Source: Flammeovirgaceae bacterium SG7u.111
Lineage (GTDB): Bacteria > Bacteroidota > Bacteroidia > Cytophagales > Flammeovirgaceae
DNA length: 64,000 nt
Assembly: GCA_034044135.1 (NCBI GenBank)
Contig: CP139021.1
Location: 3,921,635 to 3,985,634 of the forward strand
Direction of reading: 5' to 3'
Part shown: positions 55,739 through 64,000 of the stretch, piece by piece
Position numbering within the stretch: the first letter of the stretch is position 1
Layout: each line of letters opens with the position of its first letter
Made by a program: the position numbers and the translations under genes
The notes under the pieces: generated by a model
The model's input: only the letters and a program-made list of their open reading frames with translations
What the model was told of the DNA's origin: nothing
The model's database searches: none

Positions 55739-55768
55739 CAAAAAAAACTCCTAAGAGCACTTAGGAGT
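55739..55768 (-). terminator. Minus-strand terminator after the coiled-coil gene
   Basis: The stem ACTCCTAAG/CTTAGGAGT with a 4-base loop is followed, reading on the minus strand, by a T run of 6-7. It lies about 75 bases after the stop of the coiled-coil gene. Confidence 0.8.
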
Positions 55769-55842
55769 CAAAATTAACAAATATATAAGTAGGATTATCT
55801 AGTGGGTTTCTCACTGAGGACAACTTCAGGTTTCGGCATGCT

Positions 55843-56274
55843 TCACATCGACACCTTAATCACATCGTTAATTCCTTCCAATTCATAATCCACATATGCA
55901 TAGTTTTCCATAATATTGGATAACTGGTTTTTGTGGTATTGGTACTGCTCCCTCATCACCCTTACCCTAGAGGATAATTCCACATGGTGGAGGTAGAAAT
56001 CATCGCCATACCCTAATAAGTTGTTTTTTTGGTAAGAAGAAAGATCGTGATCCATTTTAATTATCCTTCCCTTCAAGTCTTCTATTTCATTTTTTTTCTC
56101 AACATACTCTTCCTCTAAGCTCCGCAAGTAGCCCTTATCGGCATTTCTACTATTGATAATTTCGGTCAACCTCTTTTGATAGATACCAAATTCATTAGTG
56201 AACAATACTAACTCATTTAACCACAATTTATGATGAAAATGCAGATGGCCTGCATCGATGAATAATTTATCCAT
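55843..56274 (-). CDS. Uncharacterised coiled-coil protein with histidine-rich start
   Basis: A 143-residue soluble protein. The N-terminus holds a cluster of histidines (HLHFHHKLW), and most of the remainder (about residues 25-90 and 105-135) is predicted by eye to form coiled coils (LEEEYVEKKNEIEDLKGRI). It lacks a signal peptide and a recognised domain. The His cluster might bind a metal, perhaps in a helical-bundle manner, but no hemerythrin motif is complete. It is a single gene with a terminator. Confidence 0.6.
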   Translation of the reverse strand: MDKLFIDAGHLHFHHKLWLNELVLFTNEFGIYQKRLTEIINSRNADKGYLRSLEEEYVEKKNEIEDLKGRIIKMDHDLSSYQKNNLLGYGDDFYLHHVELSSRVRVMREQYQYHKNQLSNIMENYAYVDYELEGINDVIKVSM

Positions 56275-56679
56275 GTTTTTTTTAGTTTATTGGATTTATA
56301 TGGTTTTAAAATACTTATGTTATGCTCCACCTTATCCTGTTTGAATGTTAGGTTAGTGGCAAAAAATAGAACATCTAAAAATTTGGAATAGCAGACATAC
56401 TGCCCAAGTTGATTTCACACGCATCCCCTCGAAAACCCCAAGTGGGTAAAATGCCAAGCTGTCGAAGAATTCTTAGAGCAAGACTCTTAGCAAAAGCATA
56501 AAAAAGGCTGACAAAACTCTATATATATTTTAATAAATCTGTTATATAAAGATAACATTTATTTGCAATAAAAAAACTAGATTTCAAATTATAAATAACT
56601 GAAAAGCAAAAAATTACATAAAACCTTACAGACCATAAACAAATTCATATTATTTCTAAAAATAATTCAAACAACAATA
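56275..56679. other. Intergenic region of about 405 bases
   Basis: Strongly AT-rich, especially 56510-56680, with no gene, hairpin or exact promoter box that I can support. Confidence 0.5.
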
Positions 56680-57366
56680 TTAAAACAGAGAGCCTTGAAC
56701 CTGATGTTGGTAAGGCTTCACTAAACTCTCGTCATCGTTTGCCACAGAGTTTACCGATTTAGACACGGTATAATAGGTAAGTTCTTCCAGTGCATTCTCT
56801 AACAAATACTCTTCTCTACCAGCAGTTGGCAACTTGTCCTCTAGCCAACCTGCTTCAAATTCTTTTTCCAATATTAGCGGCATCCTATCATGAATGGACT
56901 CGAGCTTCCCTACACTTGGTCTAGTGATCACCGCAAAGGTGTTTACTACATTTTCAGTATCTTTATACCATTTTTCCCATAGACCTGCCATGGCAAACAG
57001 CTCACCGTTGGGTAGCGTCATTCGGTAAGGAATTTTCTCTTTCCCTATCAATTTCCATTCGTAATACCCATCTGCTATCACCAAACAGCGCCTTTGCTCA
57101 TACGCATCTTTAAAAGCAGGCTTTTTGCTCAGGGTTTCTATCCGGGCATTTATCGTCTTAAATCCGATACCCAGATCTTTTGCCCAAGAAGGAACCAGCC
57201 CCCATTTCAAAAAACTAATTTCCTTACTGCATTGGTTGAGTACAACGGGGAGCTCATTTTGCGGAGCGGCATTCCATTTTCTATAATTCTTTTCCTCTTT
57301 AAACAAGACTTCAAACCTGTCCTGAATATCTTTCTTGGGCTTTGCAATGGTATATCTACCGCACAT
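56680..57366 (-). CDS. SOS response-associated peptidase family (HMCES/YedK)
   Basis: A 228-residue SRAP protein. The protein starts MCGRYT, where Cys 2 is the residue that crosslinks to abasic sites in DNA; other conserved residues are in GYYEWK and the His in IHDRMPLIL. The family protects abasic single-stranded DNA at replication forks. I chose the ATG at 57366, since Cys must be residue 2 after Met removal; the frame is open to 57390. It is a single gene. Confidence 0.93.
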   Translation of the reverse strand: MCGRYTIAKPKKDIQDRFEVLFKEEKNYRKWNAAPQNELPVVLNQCSKEISFLKWGLVPSWAKDLGIGFKTINARIETLSKKPAFKDAYEQRRCLVIADGYYEWKLIGKEKIPYRMTLPNGELFAMAGLWEKWYKDTENVVNTFAVITRPSVGKLESIHDRMPLILEKEFEAGWLEDKLPTAGREEYLLENALEELTYYTVSKSVNSVANDDESLVKPYQHQVQGSLF

Positions 57367-57587
57367 TTCTCTACTTTTAGTTAAAATCACAAATTGAATA
57401 AGAGTTTGTTTAAAACAAACAAAAGCGAAAAATACTTACATGAGTAAGATATTTTGTTCTGGGAGAACTTTTGTAAGCCTCAAATTAAACCTTTGCTTAC
57501 TGAGATTTAATCTATTCTTCCTTTAATTTTACCCCAACATTAAGATTAAAAAAATCTGCTAAAGATTAGTTCAGAAGTCGATAACTC

Positions 57588-58481
57588 ATGAATACGAAAA
57601 GAAGCCAAATATTACTTTTTTACCTTTTCGCCTACAGCTTGTTTCTCAGCTCATGCGACAATTTTAACCAAAGGAAATATGTAAAAGTTGATGACCCAAC
57701 CTTTCCTTATAGCTTATGGACCGAGTCGGAAACCTATCAACTTAACGATGAGCTTTCAGAAATTTCTGGCATCCATTATATGGAAGATGGCCTTATGGCA
57801 TGCATAGAGGACGAAAATGGCCTTATCTATTTCTATGACCTAAACTCCAAGTCTGTGGTAAAGAAAGTGAAATTTGCCAAATCTGGAGATTACGAAGATA
57901 TAGAAATAATTGACTCCGTAGCTTATGTAATTAGGAGCGATGGCAAGCTTTACGAGATAACCAATTATTTATCTGACAAACCGCAAGTCAAAAAATATGA
58001 CACGCCGCTCAATAGCAAAAATGACGTAGAGGGCATGTGCTACGACAAGGAAAACAACAGGCTGCTCCTTGCCTGCAAAAACGACGCAGGAATAGAACAA
58101 GAACTGCCAGGGCAAAGAGCGGTATATAGTTTCAACCTCGATAAAATGAAGCTGAGCAAAAAACCTGTATTCACGGTTTTCTTGGCCGACCTTTCAGAAA
58201 AGGCGAAAACTAAAGTAGATTTTGCGCCTTCTGGCATTGAAATCCACCCCATTTCCAATGAAATTTACTTGATATCTACCGTAGGCAAGTTGATGTTGAT
58301 TTTAAACAAGTCGGGAAAGTTCATCAAAGCCAAAAGGTTTGGGGTTAACAATAAATTTAACCAGCCTGAAGGCATCACCTTCTCAAAATCTGGCACCATG
58401 TTCATTTCCAATGAAGCAAGAATATCTCAGGCAAACATCTTGAGATTTGATCCAATACCAGCTGATATTTCTTCTAACTAA
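57588..58481 (+). CDS. SdiA-regulated-family beta-propeller lipoprotein
   Basis: A 297-residue lipoprotein (lipobox LFLSSC, Cys about 23) with a repeated beta-propeller pattern: LSEISGIHYMEDGLMACIEDENG, GDYEDIEIIDSVAYVIRSDG, NDVEGMCYDKENNRLLLACK, APSGIEIHPISNEIYLIS, PEGITFSKSGTMFISNEA. Such propellers bind ligands or proteins at the envelope. It ends 11 bases before the large phosphoesterase-kinase-barrel gene and is surely co-transcribed with it, so the two may act together at the outer membrane. Confidence 0.8.
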   Translation: MNTKRSQILLFYLFAYSLFLSSCDNFNQRKYVKVDDPTFPYSLWTESETYQLNDELSEISGIHYMEDGLMACIEDENGLIYFYDLNSKSVVKKVKFAKSGDYEDIEIIDSVAYVIRSDGKLYEITNYLSDKPQVKKYDTPLNSKNDVEGMCYDKENNRLLLACKNDAGIEQELPGQRAVYSFNLDKMKLSKKPVFTVFLADLSEKAKTKVDFAPSGIEIHPISNEIYLISTVGKLMLILNKSGKFIKAKRFGVNNKFNQPEGITFSKSGTMFISNEARISQANILRFDPIPADISSN

Positions 58482-58492
58482 GCACTAAATCC

Positions 58493-61400
58493 ATGAGGAA
58501 TATTTACCTACTTACACTCATTTTTATCTTGGGAGGATTTAAGTCCTCGTTTTCCCAATACTATAACCCTAACCAAAGCCAATGGCAAGAAAGAAAAGTG
58601 AGCGATACACTTCAGCTTTCACACCAAGTATTTCTCATTGGCGATGCCGGCAAGCCCCAAACAGATGGCAATGACCCTGTACTCAACTTATTGAAAAGCA
58701 AGATACGAGCTGCGGGAAAAAACAGCACGACCATTTTCCTAGGCGATAACATTTATCCTCTTGGCATGCCGGCACCCGACCACCCTAGCCGCAAGCAATC
58801 TGAAGAAAGGCTCAGCGCCCAGCTTGAAATCTTAAAAGAATACGAAGGGATGGGAATAGTAGTCCCTGGCAACCACGATTGGTCGCAAAGCGGAAAAAAT
58901 GGCTACGCAAATATTCTCTACCAACAAGAGTTCATAGAAAAAGTACTGGGGCTTTCGGTTTTCTCACCTACCGACGGCTGCCCTGGTCCTGTGGAAATCC
59001 CTCTCGGTGAAGATATCGTCTTAATCATCTACGATTCGCAATGGTGGATTCACCAGCACGACAAACCTGAAGGAGAGGAATCTACCTGTGAGATAAAATC
59101 TGAGGAAGAATTCCTAATAGCGATGGACGATGCCATCAACCGTAATTACGATAAAAAAATAATTGTGGCGGCGCACCACCCTCTGTACAGCAATGGATTA
59201 CATGGCGGCCATGCACCAGGCAAGTATCACCTTTTCCCGCTCACCGATATTAAGAAAAACCTTTATATCCCATTGCCCATTTTGGGGACGGGTTATGTGT
59301 TTTACAGAACAGTTCTCGGAAATATCCAAGACATCCCCCACCCTAATTATAAGCTGCTGAGGAAAAGCTTAGAAAGCATTTTCGAGCAACACCCTGACCT
59401 CATCTATGTGGCAGGACACGACCACTCGCTCCAGCTTATCAAAAAACCTTCGGCTAATTATATAATAAGCGGTGCTGGAAGCAAAGAAACATTCGTAAAA
59501 CATAAAGACAAAGCCGATTTTGCCTATGCAAAAAAGGGATTTTCGGTTATAAACTTTTATAACAACGGTGAAACTTGGGTCGATTTTATCACCACAGAAG
59601 AGCCCGCAGGAAAATTGGTTTTCCGCAAACAACTGATTGGTCCAACGCCGCCCAAACCTCCTTCTATTTTCGATGGGGAAATTGATATTTCGGAGATAAA
59701 TGTGGATGCCAAGGCTACCGAACACCTCAATGCTGGCTCTTTTAAAAAACTGTGGCTAGGGGAAAACTACCGAAAGGAATGGCACGAGCCTTTGCAAAAT
59801 GTCCCTCTTTTTGATATTGGAACCGAAAGAGGCGGGCTTGTCATAAAAAAACGAGGCGGTGGGCAACAGACCAAATCCTTGCGCCTTGAAGCAAAAAATG
59901 AAAAACAATACGTGCTCCGGTCCATTGAGAAGTTTCCTGAAAAAGCTGTTCCACTTAGTTTGCGTGGGACAATTGCCGCCGATGTGGTAGAAGATCAAAT
60001 CTCCGGCTCGCATCCTTACGGAGCTTTCGTGATCCCAAAACTAGCCGATGCCATGGGTGTTTACCACACCAACCCTAAAATAGTTTATCTGCCAGACGAC
60101 CCTCGCCTAACCATTTATCGCAAAGATTTCGGCGGTGCGCTTTACCTCTACGAAGAACGACCAGATGACGACTGGAGCGATGCAGGTTTCTTTGGAAACT
60201 CAAAAAAGATTGTAAGCACGCCAGATGTCCTAGAAAAAACTAGGGAAGACAACGATGACCTTGTCGACCAAATGCATGTGTTGAAATCGAGGCTGTTTGA
60301 TATGTGGATAGGCGACTGGGACAGGCACGATGACCAATGGCGCTGGGCGAGGTTCAAAGACGAGAAAAACGACACGAAAATTTACCGACCCATCCCACGC
60401 GACCGAGATCAAGCTTTTTTCAATGCGGAAGGGATTTTGATTTCTGTTGCCAACCGCAAGTGGGGCCTAAGGAAGTTCCAAGGGTTCAAACATGAAATTC
60501 GCGACCCAGAGGGCTATGGGTTCAATGCGAGGTACTTCGACCGTTCCTTCCTCACCGAACCTACGCTGGACGATTGGCTGGAAACATCTAACAAACTCCA
60601 ATCGGTAATGACCAATGAGCTGATAGAAGAGGCGATCAAAGAATTTCCACCAGAAATTTATAGGTACAGTGGCGAAGAAATTATTTCCAAGCTAAAGTCC
60701 AGAAGAGATCATATGGATGAATACGCCGAGACACTTTACCGCTCAATTTCAAGAGAAGTAAATGTGACTGGAAGTGATAAACATGAGCTTTTTGAAGTCA
60801 ACCGCATAAACGACACCGATACGGAGGTAAAAGTTTGGAAGGTAAAAAAAGACGACCACGAAAAGAAAAACCTGATCTACGATAGAGTTTTCAAAAGAGG
60901 AGAAACGAAAGAAATAAGGCTGTATGGTTTCGGTGGAGAAGACATTTTCAACATAAAAGGAAATGTTAACAAAGGCATCAAAATCAGAGTAATAGGCGGT
61001 GAAGACCATGATATGGTTTCAGACAGCTCGCAGGTAAAAGGGAGTAAAAAAACATTGGTTTACGACACCTTTGAAGGAAGCACCTTGTACAAAACCAAAG
61101 AAGTAAAAGATCTGAGATCCAAAAAACCAAGTGTAAATTCCTATAACAGAAAGGAGTTTCAGTACAACCTCTTAGCTCCGATAGCCACTGCAAAATATAA
61201 CCCAGCTGATGGTATTTTCTTCGGGCCTGGCGCATTGATAATTCGACATGGATTTAGAAAAGAACCTTATAAATCAAAGCACACAATCCTTACCGATTTC
61301 TCACCTAAAACCCAGTCTTTTGAGTTTACCTACAAGGGAGAGTTCATCGATGCGCTGAAGGGAATGGACTACCTGATAGATTTTAGCCTCCGTGATCCAA

Positions 61401-62260
61401 GCTGGGTAGACTATTTTTATGGTTCTGGAAATGAAACTGAAAATATCCGTAGCGAAGAAGGTACCGAATATTACCGAGTAAGATACGATCACCTGCGTAT
61501 TGTCCAAGGGTTGAGAAAACGTTACAAGGGCAAAGTCCATGAATTTGGAGGCTTTTTAGGTATTCAGCATATTCATGTACAAGAAGAACAGAATGAAAAA
61601 AGGTTTTTAGTCGATTACTTATCTGGACCAGATTCTGTAGACCTTTTTGGAAATGACAACACATTTGCAGGGCTCAACCTTACCTACCAGCTGGACTTAA
61701 GAGATAATGAAATATCCCCGACCAAAGGGATACTATTCGACATAAGCGCATGGGGCGTTTCTGGACTAAGCGACACAGACTTTGAGGAAATTTCCTATAC
61801 CCGTTACAATGGGAATTTCTCTTTCTACATAAGCACTCCCCAGAAGAGGTTCAAAACAACTTTTGCAAGCCGAATGGGTGGAGGAATAAACATAAACAAC
61901 TACCAAGAAGTATATCAATCGCAAACGTTGGGAGGGCTTAGAAACCTACGAGGCTACAGAAGGCAGCGTTTTGCAGGCGAAAAGTCCCTTTATTTCAACA
62001 ATGAAATACGGTCACAATTACTAAACCTCAAAACGTATATATTACCCTTTCAATTTGGTATCTTAGGGTTTTACGATATTGGAAGAGTGTGGGTAAAAAA
62101 TGATCCATCAACAGCAACAGGAAAATCATCTAAATGGCACAAAGGTTATGGTTTAGGAGTTTGGATCGAACCTATGGATGCAGTAGTGCTCTCCGTCGAT
62201 TTTTCGAATTCTGAAGAAGAGCATTGGTATCCGTTCCTGAGACTTGGCTTTTTGTTTTAA
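58493..62260 (+). CDS. Exported metallophosphoesterase - kinase-like - beta-barrel fusion
   Basis: A 1255-residue protein with a signal peptide (residues 1-21). Residues about 45-390 are a calcineurin-like phosphoesterase, with Asp 51 (IGDAG), GDNIYP, GNHDW (N127-H128-D129), AHHPLYS and GHDH (H309-D310-H311). Residues about 455-760 resemble the secreted kinase fold of CotH/FAM20: SLRLEAKNEKQYVLRS (from about 462), SGSHPYGAFVIPKLA, WIGDWDRHDDQW (D610-R611-H612) and RPIPRDRDQAFF (D637, D639). Two GGED-type turns lie near 825-845. From about 890 to the final Phe is a BamA-type barrel with RGYRR at 1153. The parts together suggest a surface-anchored phosphoryl-transfer enzyme; activity is inferred. 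Confidence 0.82.
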   Translation: MRNIYLLTLIFILGGFKSSFSQYYNPNQSQWQERKVSDTLQLSHQVFLIGDAGKPQTDGNDPVLNLLKSKIRAAGKNSTTIFLGDNIYPLGMPAPDHPSRKQSEERLSAQLEILKEYEGMGIVVPGNHDWSQSGKNGYANILYQQEFIEKVLGLSVFSPTDGCPGPVEIPLGEDIVLIIYDSQWWIHQHDKPEGEESTCEIKSEEEFLIAMDDAINRNYDKKIIVAAHHPLYSNGLHGGHAPGKYHLFPLTDIKKNLYIPLPILGTGYVFYRTVLGNIQDIPHPNYKLLRKSLESIFEQHPDLIYVAGHDHSLQLIKKPSANYIISGAGSKETFVKHKDKADFAYAKKGFSVINFYNNGETWVDFITTEEPAGKLVFRKQLIGPTPPKPPSIFDGEIDISEINVDAKATEHLNAGSFKKLWLGENYRKEWHEPLQNVPLFDIGTERGGLVIKKRGGGQQTKSLRLEAKNEKQYVLRSIEKFPEKAVPLSLRGTIAADVVEDQISGSHPYGAFVIPKLADAMGVYHTNPKIVYLPDDPRLTIYRKDFGGALYLYEERPDDDWSDAGFFGNSKKIVSTPDVLEKTREDNDDLVDQMHVLKSRLFDMWIGDWDRHDDQWRWARFKDEKNDTKIYRPIPRDRDQAFFNAEGILISVANRKWGLRKFQGFKHEIRDPEGYGFNARYFDRSFLTEPTLDDWLETSNKLQSVMTNELIEEAIKEFPPEIYRYSGEEIISKLKSRRDHMDEYAETLYRSISREVNVTGSDKHELFEVNRINDTDTEVKVWKVKKDDHEKKNLIYDRVFKRGETKEIRLYGFGGEDIFNIKGNVNKGIKIRVIGGEDHDMVSDSSQVKGSKKTLVYDTFEGSTLYKTKEVKDLRSKKPSVNSYNRKEFQYNLLAPIATAKYNPADGIFFGPGALIIRHGFRKEPYKSKHTILTDFSPKTQSFEFTYKGEFIDALKGMDYLIDFSLRDPSWVDYFYGSGNETENIRSEEGTEYYRVRYDHLRIVQGLRKRYKGKVHEFGGFLGIQHIHVQEEQNEKRFLVDYLSGPDSVDLFGNDNTFAGLNLTYQLDLRDNEISPTKGILFDISAWGVSGLSDTDFEEISYTRYNGNFSFYISTPQKRFKTTFASRMGGGININNYQEVYQSQTLGGLRNLRGYRRQRFAGEKSLYFNNEIRSQLLNLKTYILPFQFGILGFYDIGRVWVKNDPSTATGKSSKWHKGYGLGVWIEPMDAVVLSVDFSNSEEEHWYPFLRLGFLF

Positions 62261-62263
62261 AAA

Positions 62264-63082
62264 TCAATCATGTACATGCTCCCCTAGCTTTTCACCGCAA
62301 TGGGGGCAGTACTTAATTTTTTTAGGAGCTGCATTGTCTTCATCTTCCAGTTCCCTCAGCTCGTCTTTACGCATTTTATCTACAAAAGCCGAACTGAGGA
62401 TACCCGTTGGCAAAGCGACAATCCCTATCCCAAGCAAGGCGATAATCCCGCTCATGAGCTTTCCAAAGGGTGTGATGGGATACACATCCCCATAGCCTAC
62501 CGTAGTGAGCGTGGCAACCGCCCACCAAAGCGATTCGGGAATATTGGGAAAGGCTTTGGGCTGAGCATCGTGCTCTACATAATACATCAATATAGAGGAA
62601 AAAAGGAGCATGATCAACGTTACAAACATCGTAACGCCGAGGTCTTCCTTTTTATCTTTGAACACTTCCAATACCAAATTGAAGGACTTGGAATACCTCT
62701 TGAGCTTAAAGATTCGCAACAACCTAAAAAGCCTAAGCGTCCGGAGAAACCGGAGGTCGGCATGAATAATAAGAGGAAGATAAAATGGAAGGATGGCCAA
62801 GAAATCTACTAACCCTAAAGGGGAAATTACAAATTTGAAAAGAGACTTTATTTTCTTTCCCTTCGCCCCTTTCACCCAAGCCATGCGCAATCTCACAAGG
62901 TACTCGACTGAAAAAACCATGACAGAAAACACGTCAAATGCATTGAAATACATATGATAATCATCGTACCAATCGTCAAACGATTCGAGTACAATCATCG
63001 TAATATTCATTAAAATAAGAAGCGTAATAAACCGCTCCAATCTATATTTAAGGCTTTTATTTATCTCCTTCTTTTTGGGCAT
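62264..63082 (-). CDS. Voltage-gated potassium channel with C-terminal zinc-ribbon-like tail
   Basis: A 272-residue six-helix channel. The S4-like helix has regularly spaced arginines (DLRFLRTLRLFRLLRIFKLKR quoted in part: RFLRTLRLFRLLRIFKLK), and the pore has the selectivity filter TTVGYGD. After a short cytoplasmic coiled segment, it ends in YCPHCGEKLGEHVHD, a CxxC with terminal histidines that may bind a metal. No RCK domain is present. It converges on the fusion gene, with 3 bases between stop codons. Confidence 0.87.
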   Translation of the reverse strand: MPKKKEINKSLKYRLERFITLLILMNITMIVLESFDDWYDDYHMYFNAFDVFSVMVFSVEYLVRLRMAWVKGAKGKKIKSLFKFVISPLGLVDFLAILPFYLPLIIHADLRFLRTLRLFRLLRIFKLKRYSKSFNLVLEVFKDKKEDLGVTMFVTLIMLLFSSILMYYVEHDAQPKAFPNIPESLWWAVATLTTVGYGDVYPITPFGKLMSGIIALLGIGIVALPTGILSSAFVDKMRKDELRELEDEDNAAPKKIKYCPHCGEKLGEHVHD

Positions 63083-63161
63083 TCTATGGATGATTTTGGC
63101 TTGCTTTTGTAAAATCTTAGTTGCTACTTAAAGCATCTTTAAATTTCATCTATTCTAGTGA

Positions 63162-64000
63162 AAAACTATTAATTTTCAGGAAACTTTCCATAGTTTAAAG
63201 CTACGCCGCGAGCGAGTGGAGCTTCTGGGGCATACCAACTATGCGGTATGGCGCTTGCAAGATTGCATGGCAAAGACACCTGAAAATGCGACGGGATTGA
63301 TGGAAGCGGTGTGGCCAGCAACCATTGCCCGAGTAGCCGAAGAGGTTGCCGATATGCAAGCCGTTGCGGATAAAAATGGGGACAAGATTACCATTGAGCC
63401 TTGGGATTACCGCTTCTATGCAGAGAAAGTACGAAAAGCAAAATACGACCTTGATTCCGATGAGGTGAAGCAATACCTCCAGCTAGACAAACTGACGGAA
63501 GCGATGCTCTGGGTAGCAGGCGAGTTGTTCAACTATACCTTCACACCTGTTCCAGAAGGCTCTGTACCTGTCTTCCATGAAGATGTGAAGGTATGGGAGG
63601 TTACCAACAAAGATTCGGGCGAGAGCATCGGGCTTTGCCGTATGCGAGGCAAGGCAAGCGTTCGGGAGCGTGGGCAACTACCTACCGAAGCCACACTACT
63701 TTCGATGGCAAAACCAACGTACTGGCTTCTAACAACTCTAACTTTGTGAAGCCTGCTCCGGGGGAAGCCCTGCTCGTTTCTTGGGACGATGCCACTACTT
63801 TCTTCCATGAGTTTGGCCATGCGTTACACTTCTTCTCTTCCAATGTAAAATACCCGACCCTCAACGGCGGCGTGAGAGATTACACCGAATTCCAATCTCA
63901 GCTGCTAGAGCGTTGGCTCTCTACCGATGAGGTGATCAACACCTATTTGGTGCATAATGAAACGGGCGAGCCCATGCCTGCCGAATTGGTTGCTAAAATC
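63162..64000 (+). pseudogene. M3 family peptidase (peptidyl-dipeptidase/oligopeptidase), 5'-truncated and frameshifted
   Basis: In the first frame, conserved M3 sequence begins abruptly near 63190 (LKLRRERVELLGHTNYAVW), about the middle of a normal 680-residue enzyme, and no N-terminal half fits in the 100 bases before it. At about 63633-63638 the similarity shifts to another frame: PYARQGKRSGAW, then TTYRSHTTFDGKTN and the zinc motif FFHEFGHALHF continue to the window edge. This fits a short deletion of a few bases (7-10 would fit) plus an earlier 5' loss. No repeat or insertion sequence marks the break. Confidence 0.8.

Noticed and set aside
1-64000. tRNA, rRNA, CRISPR, prophage or insertion-sequence content
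   Set aside because: No cloverleaf-like sequence, repeat-spacer array, transposase or phage gene was seen in any intergenic region or frame.

Overview
The window looks like a chromosome segment of a Bacteroidota species, most likely a free-living relative of the Cytophagales. The evidence is moderate to low GC, almost no Shine-Dalgarno sequences before clear starts, several TAnnTTTG(C) -7 promoter boxes typical of this phylum, a TraR/DksA-type protein without its zinc cysteines, and many signal-peptide, lipoprotein and beta-barrel envelope proteins. It is a mosaic of short housekeeping operons separated by strong hairpin terminators, many of them shared by convergent genes. I saw no tRNA, rRNA, CRISPR array, prophage or insertion sequence.

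Layout. 1-5.2 kb: an AraC regulator followed by a small catabolic-looking cluster: a solute-binding-like protein without a signal peptide, a Gfo/Idh/MocA oxidoreductase, a zinc alcohol dehydrogenase and a MaoC hydratase. 5.5-14.1 kb: an isopropylmalate/citramalate synthase-like enzyme, two DUF proteins, a TPR protein, fabI, a detached nuoI-nuoJ pair in which NuoI carries a long repetitive basic tail, and sucC. 14.2-25 kb: a D-threonine aldolase/D-serine dehydratase-like enzyme, three tandem paralogous M23 peptidases, ffh, an EamA transporter, a TlpA-like thioredoxin, a small outer-membrane barrel and typA. 25.4-38.8 kb: folK, rlmD, an HtrA-like protease, arginine deiminase, an IscA-like protein lacking its C-terminal cysteines, a C-terminal processing protease, scpB, a DksA-like protein, cystathionine beta-synthase, ornithine aminotransferase, pdxA and rsmA. 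39-50.9 kb: an M20 amidohydrolase, pntB and pntAB without pntAA, PEP carboxylase, a Ser/Thr-type phosphatase, a 1105-residue transporter-HEAT-cyclic-nucleotide-binding fusion and a ROK kinase. 50.9-64 kb: a GT-C glycosyltransferase, a GT4/5 glycosyltransferase, small uncharacterised proteins, a YedK/HMCES protein, a lipoprotein propeller next to a 1255-residue secreted phosphoesterase/kinase-like/beta-barrel fusion, a voltage-gated potassium channel, and a broken M3 peptidase at the edge.

How the genes work together. Central metabolism (sucC, ppc, pnt, nuo), lipid synthesis (fabI), amino-acid metabolism (cbs, rocD, arginine deiminase), translation and secretion (ffh, typA, rsmA, rlmD) and cell-wall remodelling (M23 triplet, ctp) are all represented as ordinary chromosomal genes. 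The most unusual items are multidomain fusions and eroded family members: the phosphoesterase-kinase-barrel fusion, the transporter-HEAT-CNB fusion beside a phosphatase, the NuoI tail of eight basic repeats, the cysteine-less IscA, DksA and ROK variants, and the signal-less solute-binding protein. All family assignments come from reading the translated sequence; no database search was run.
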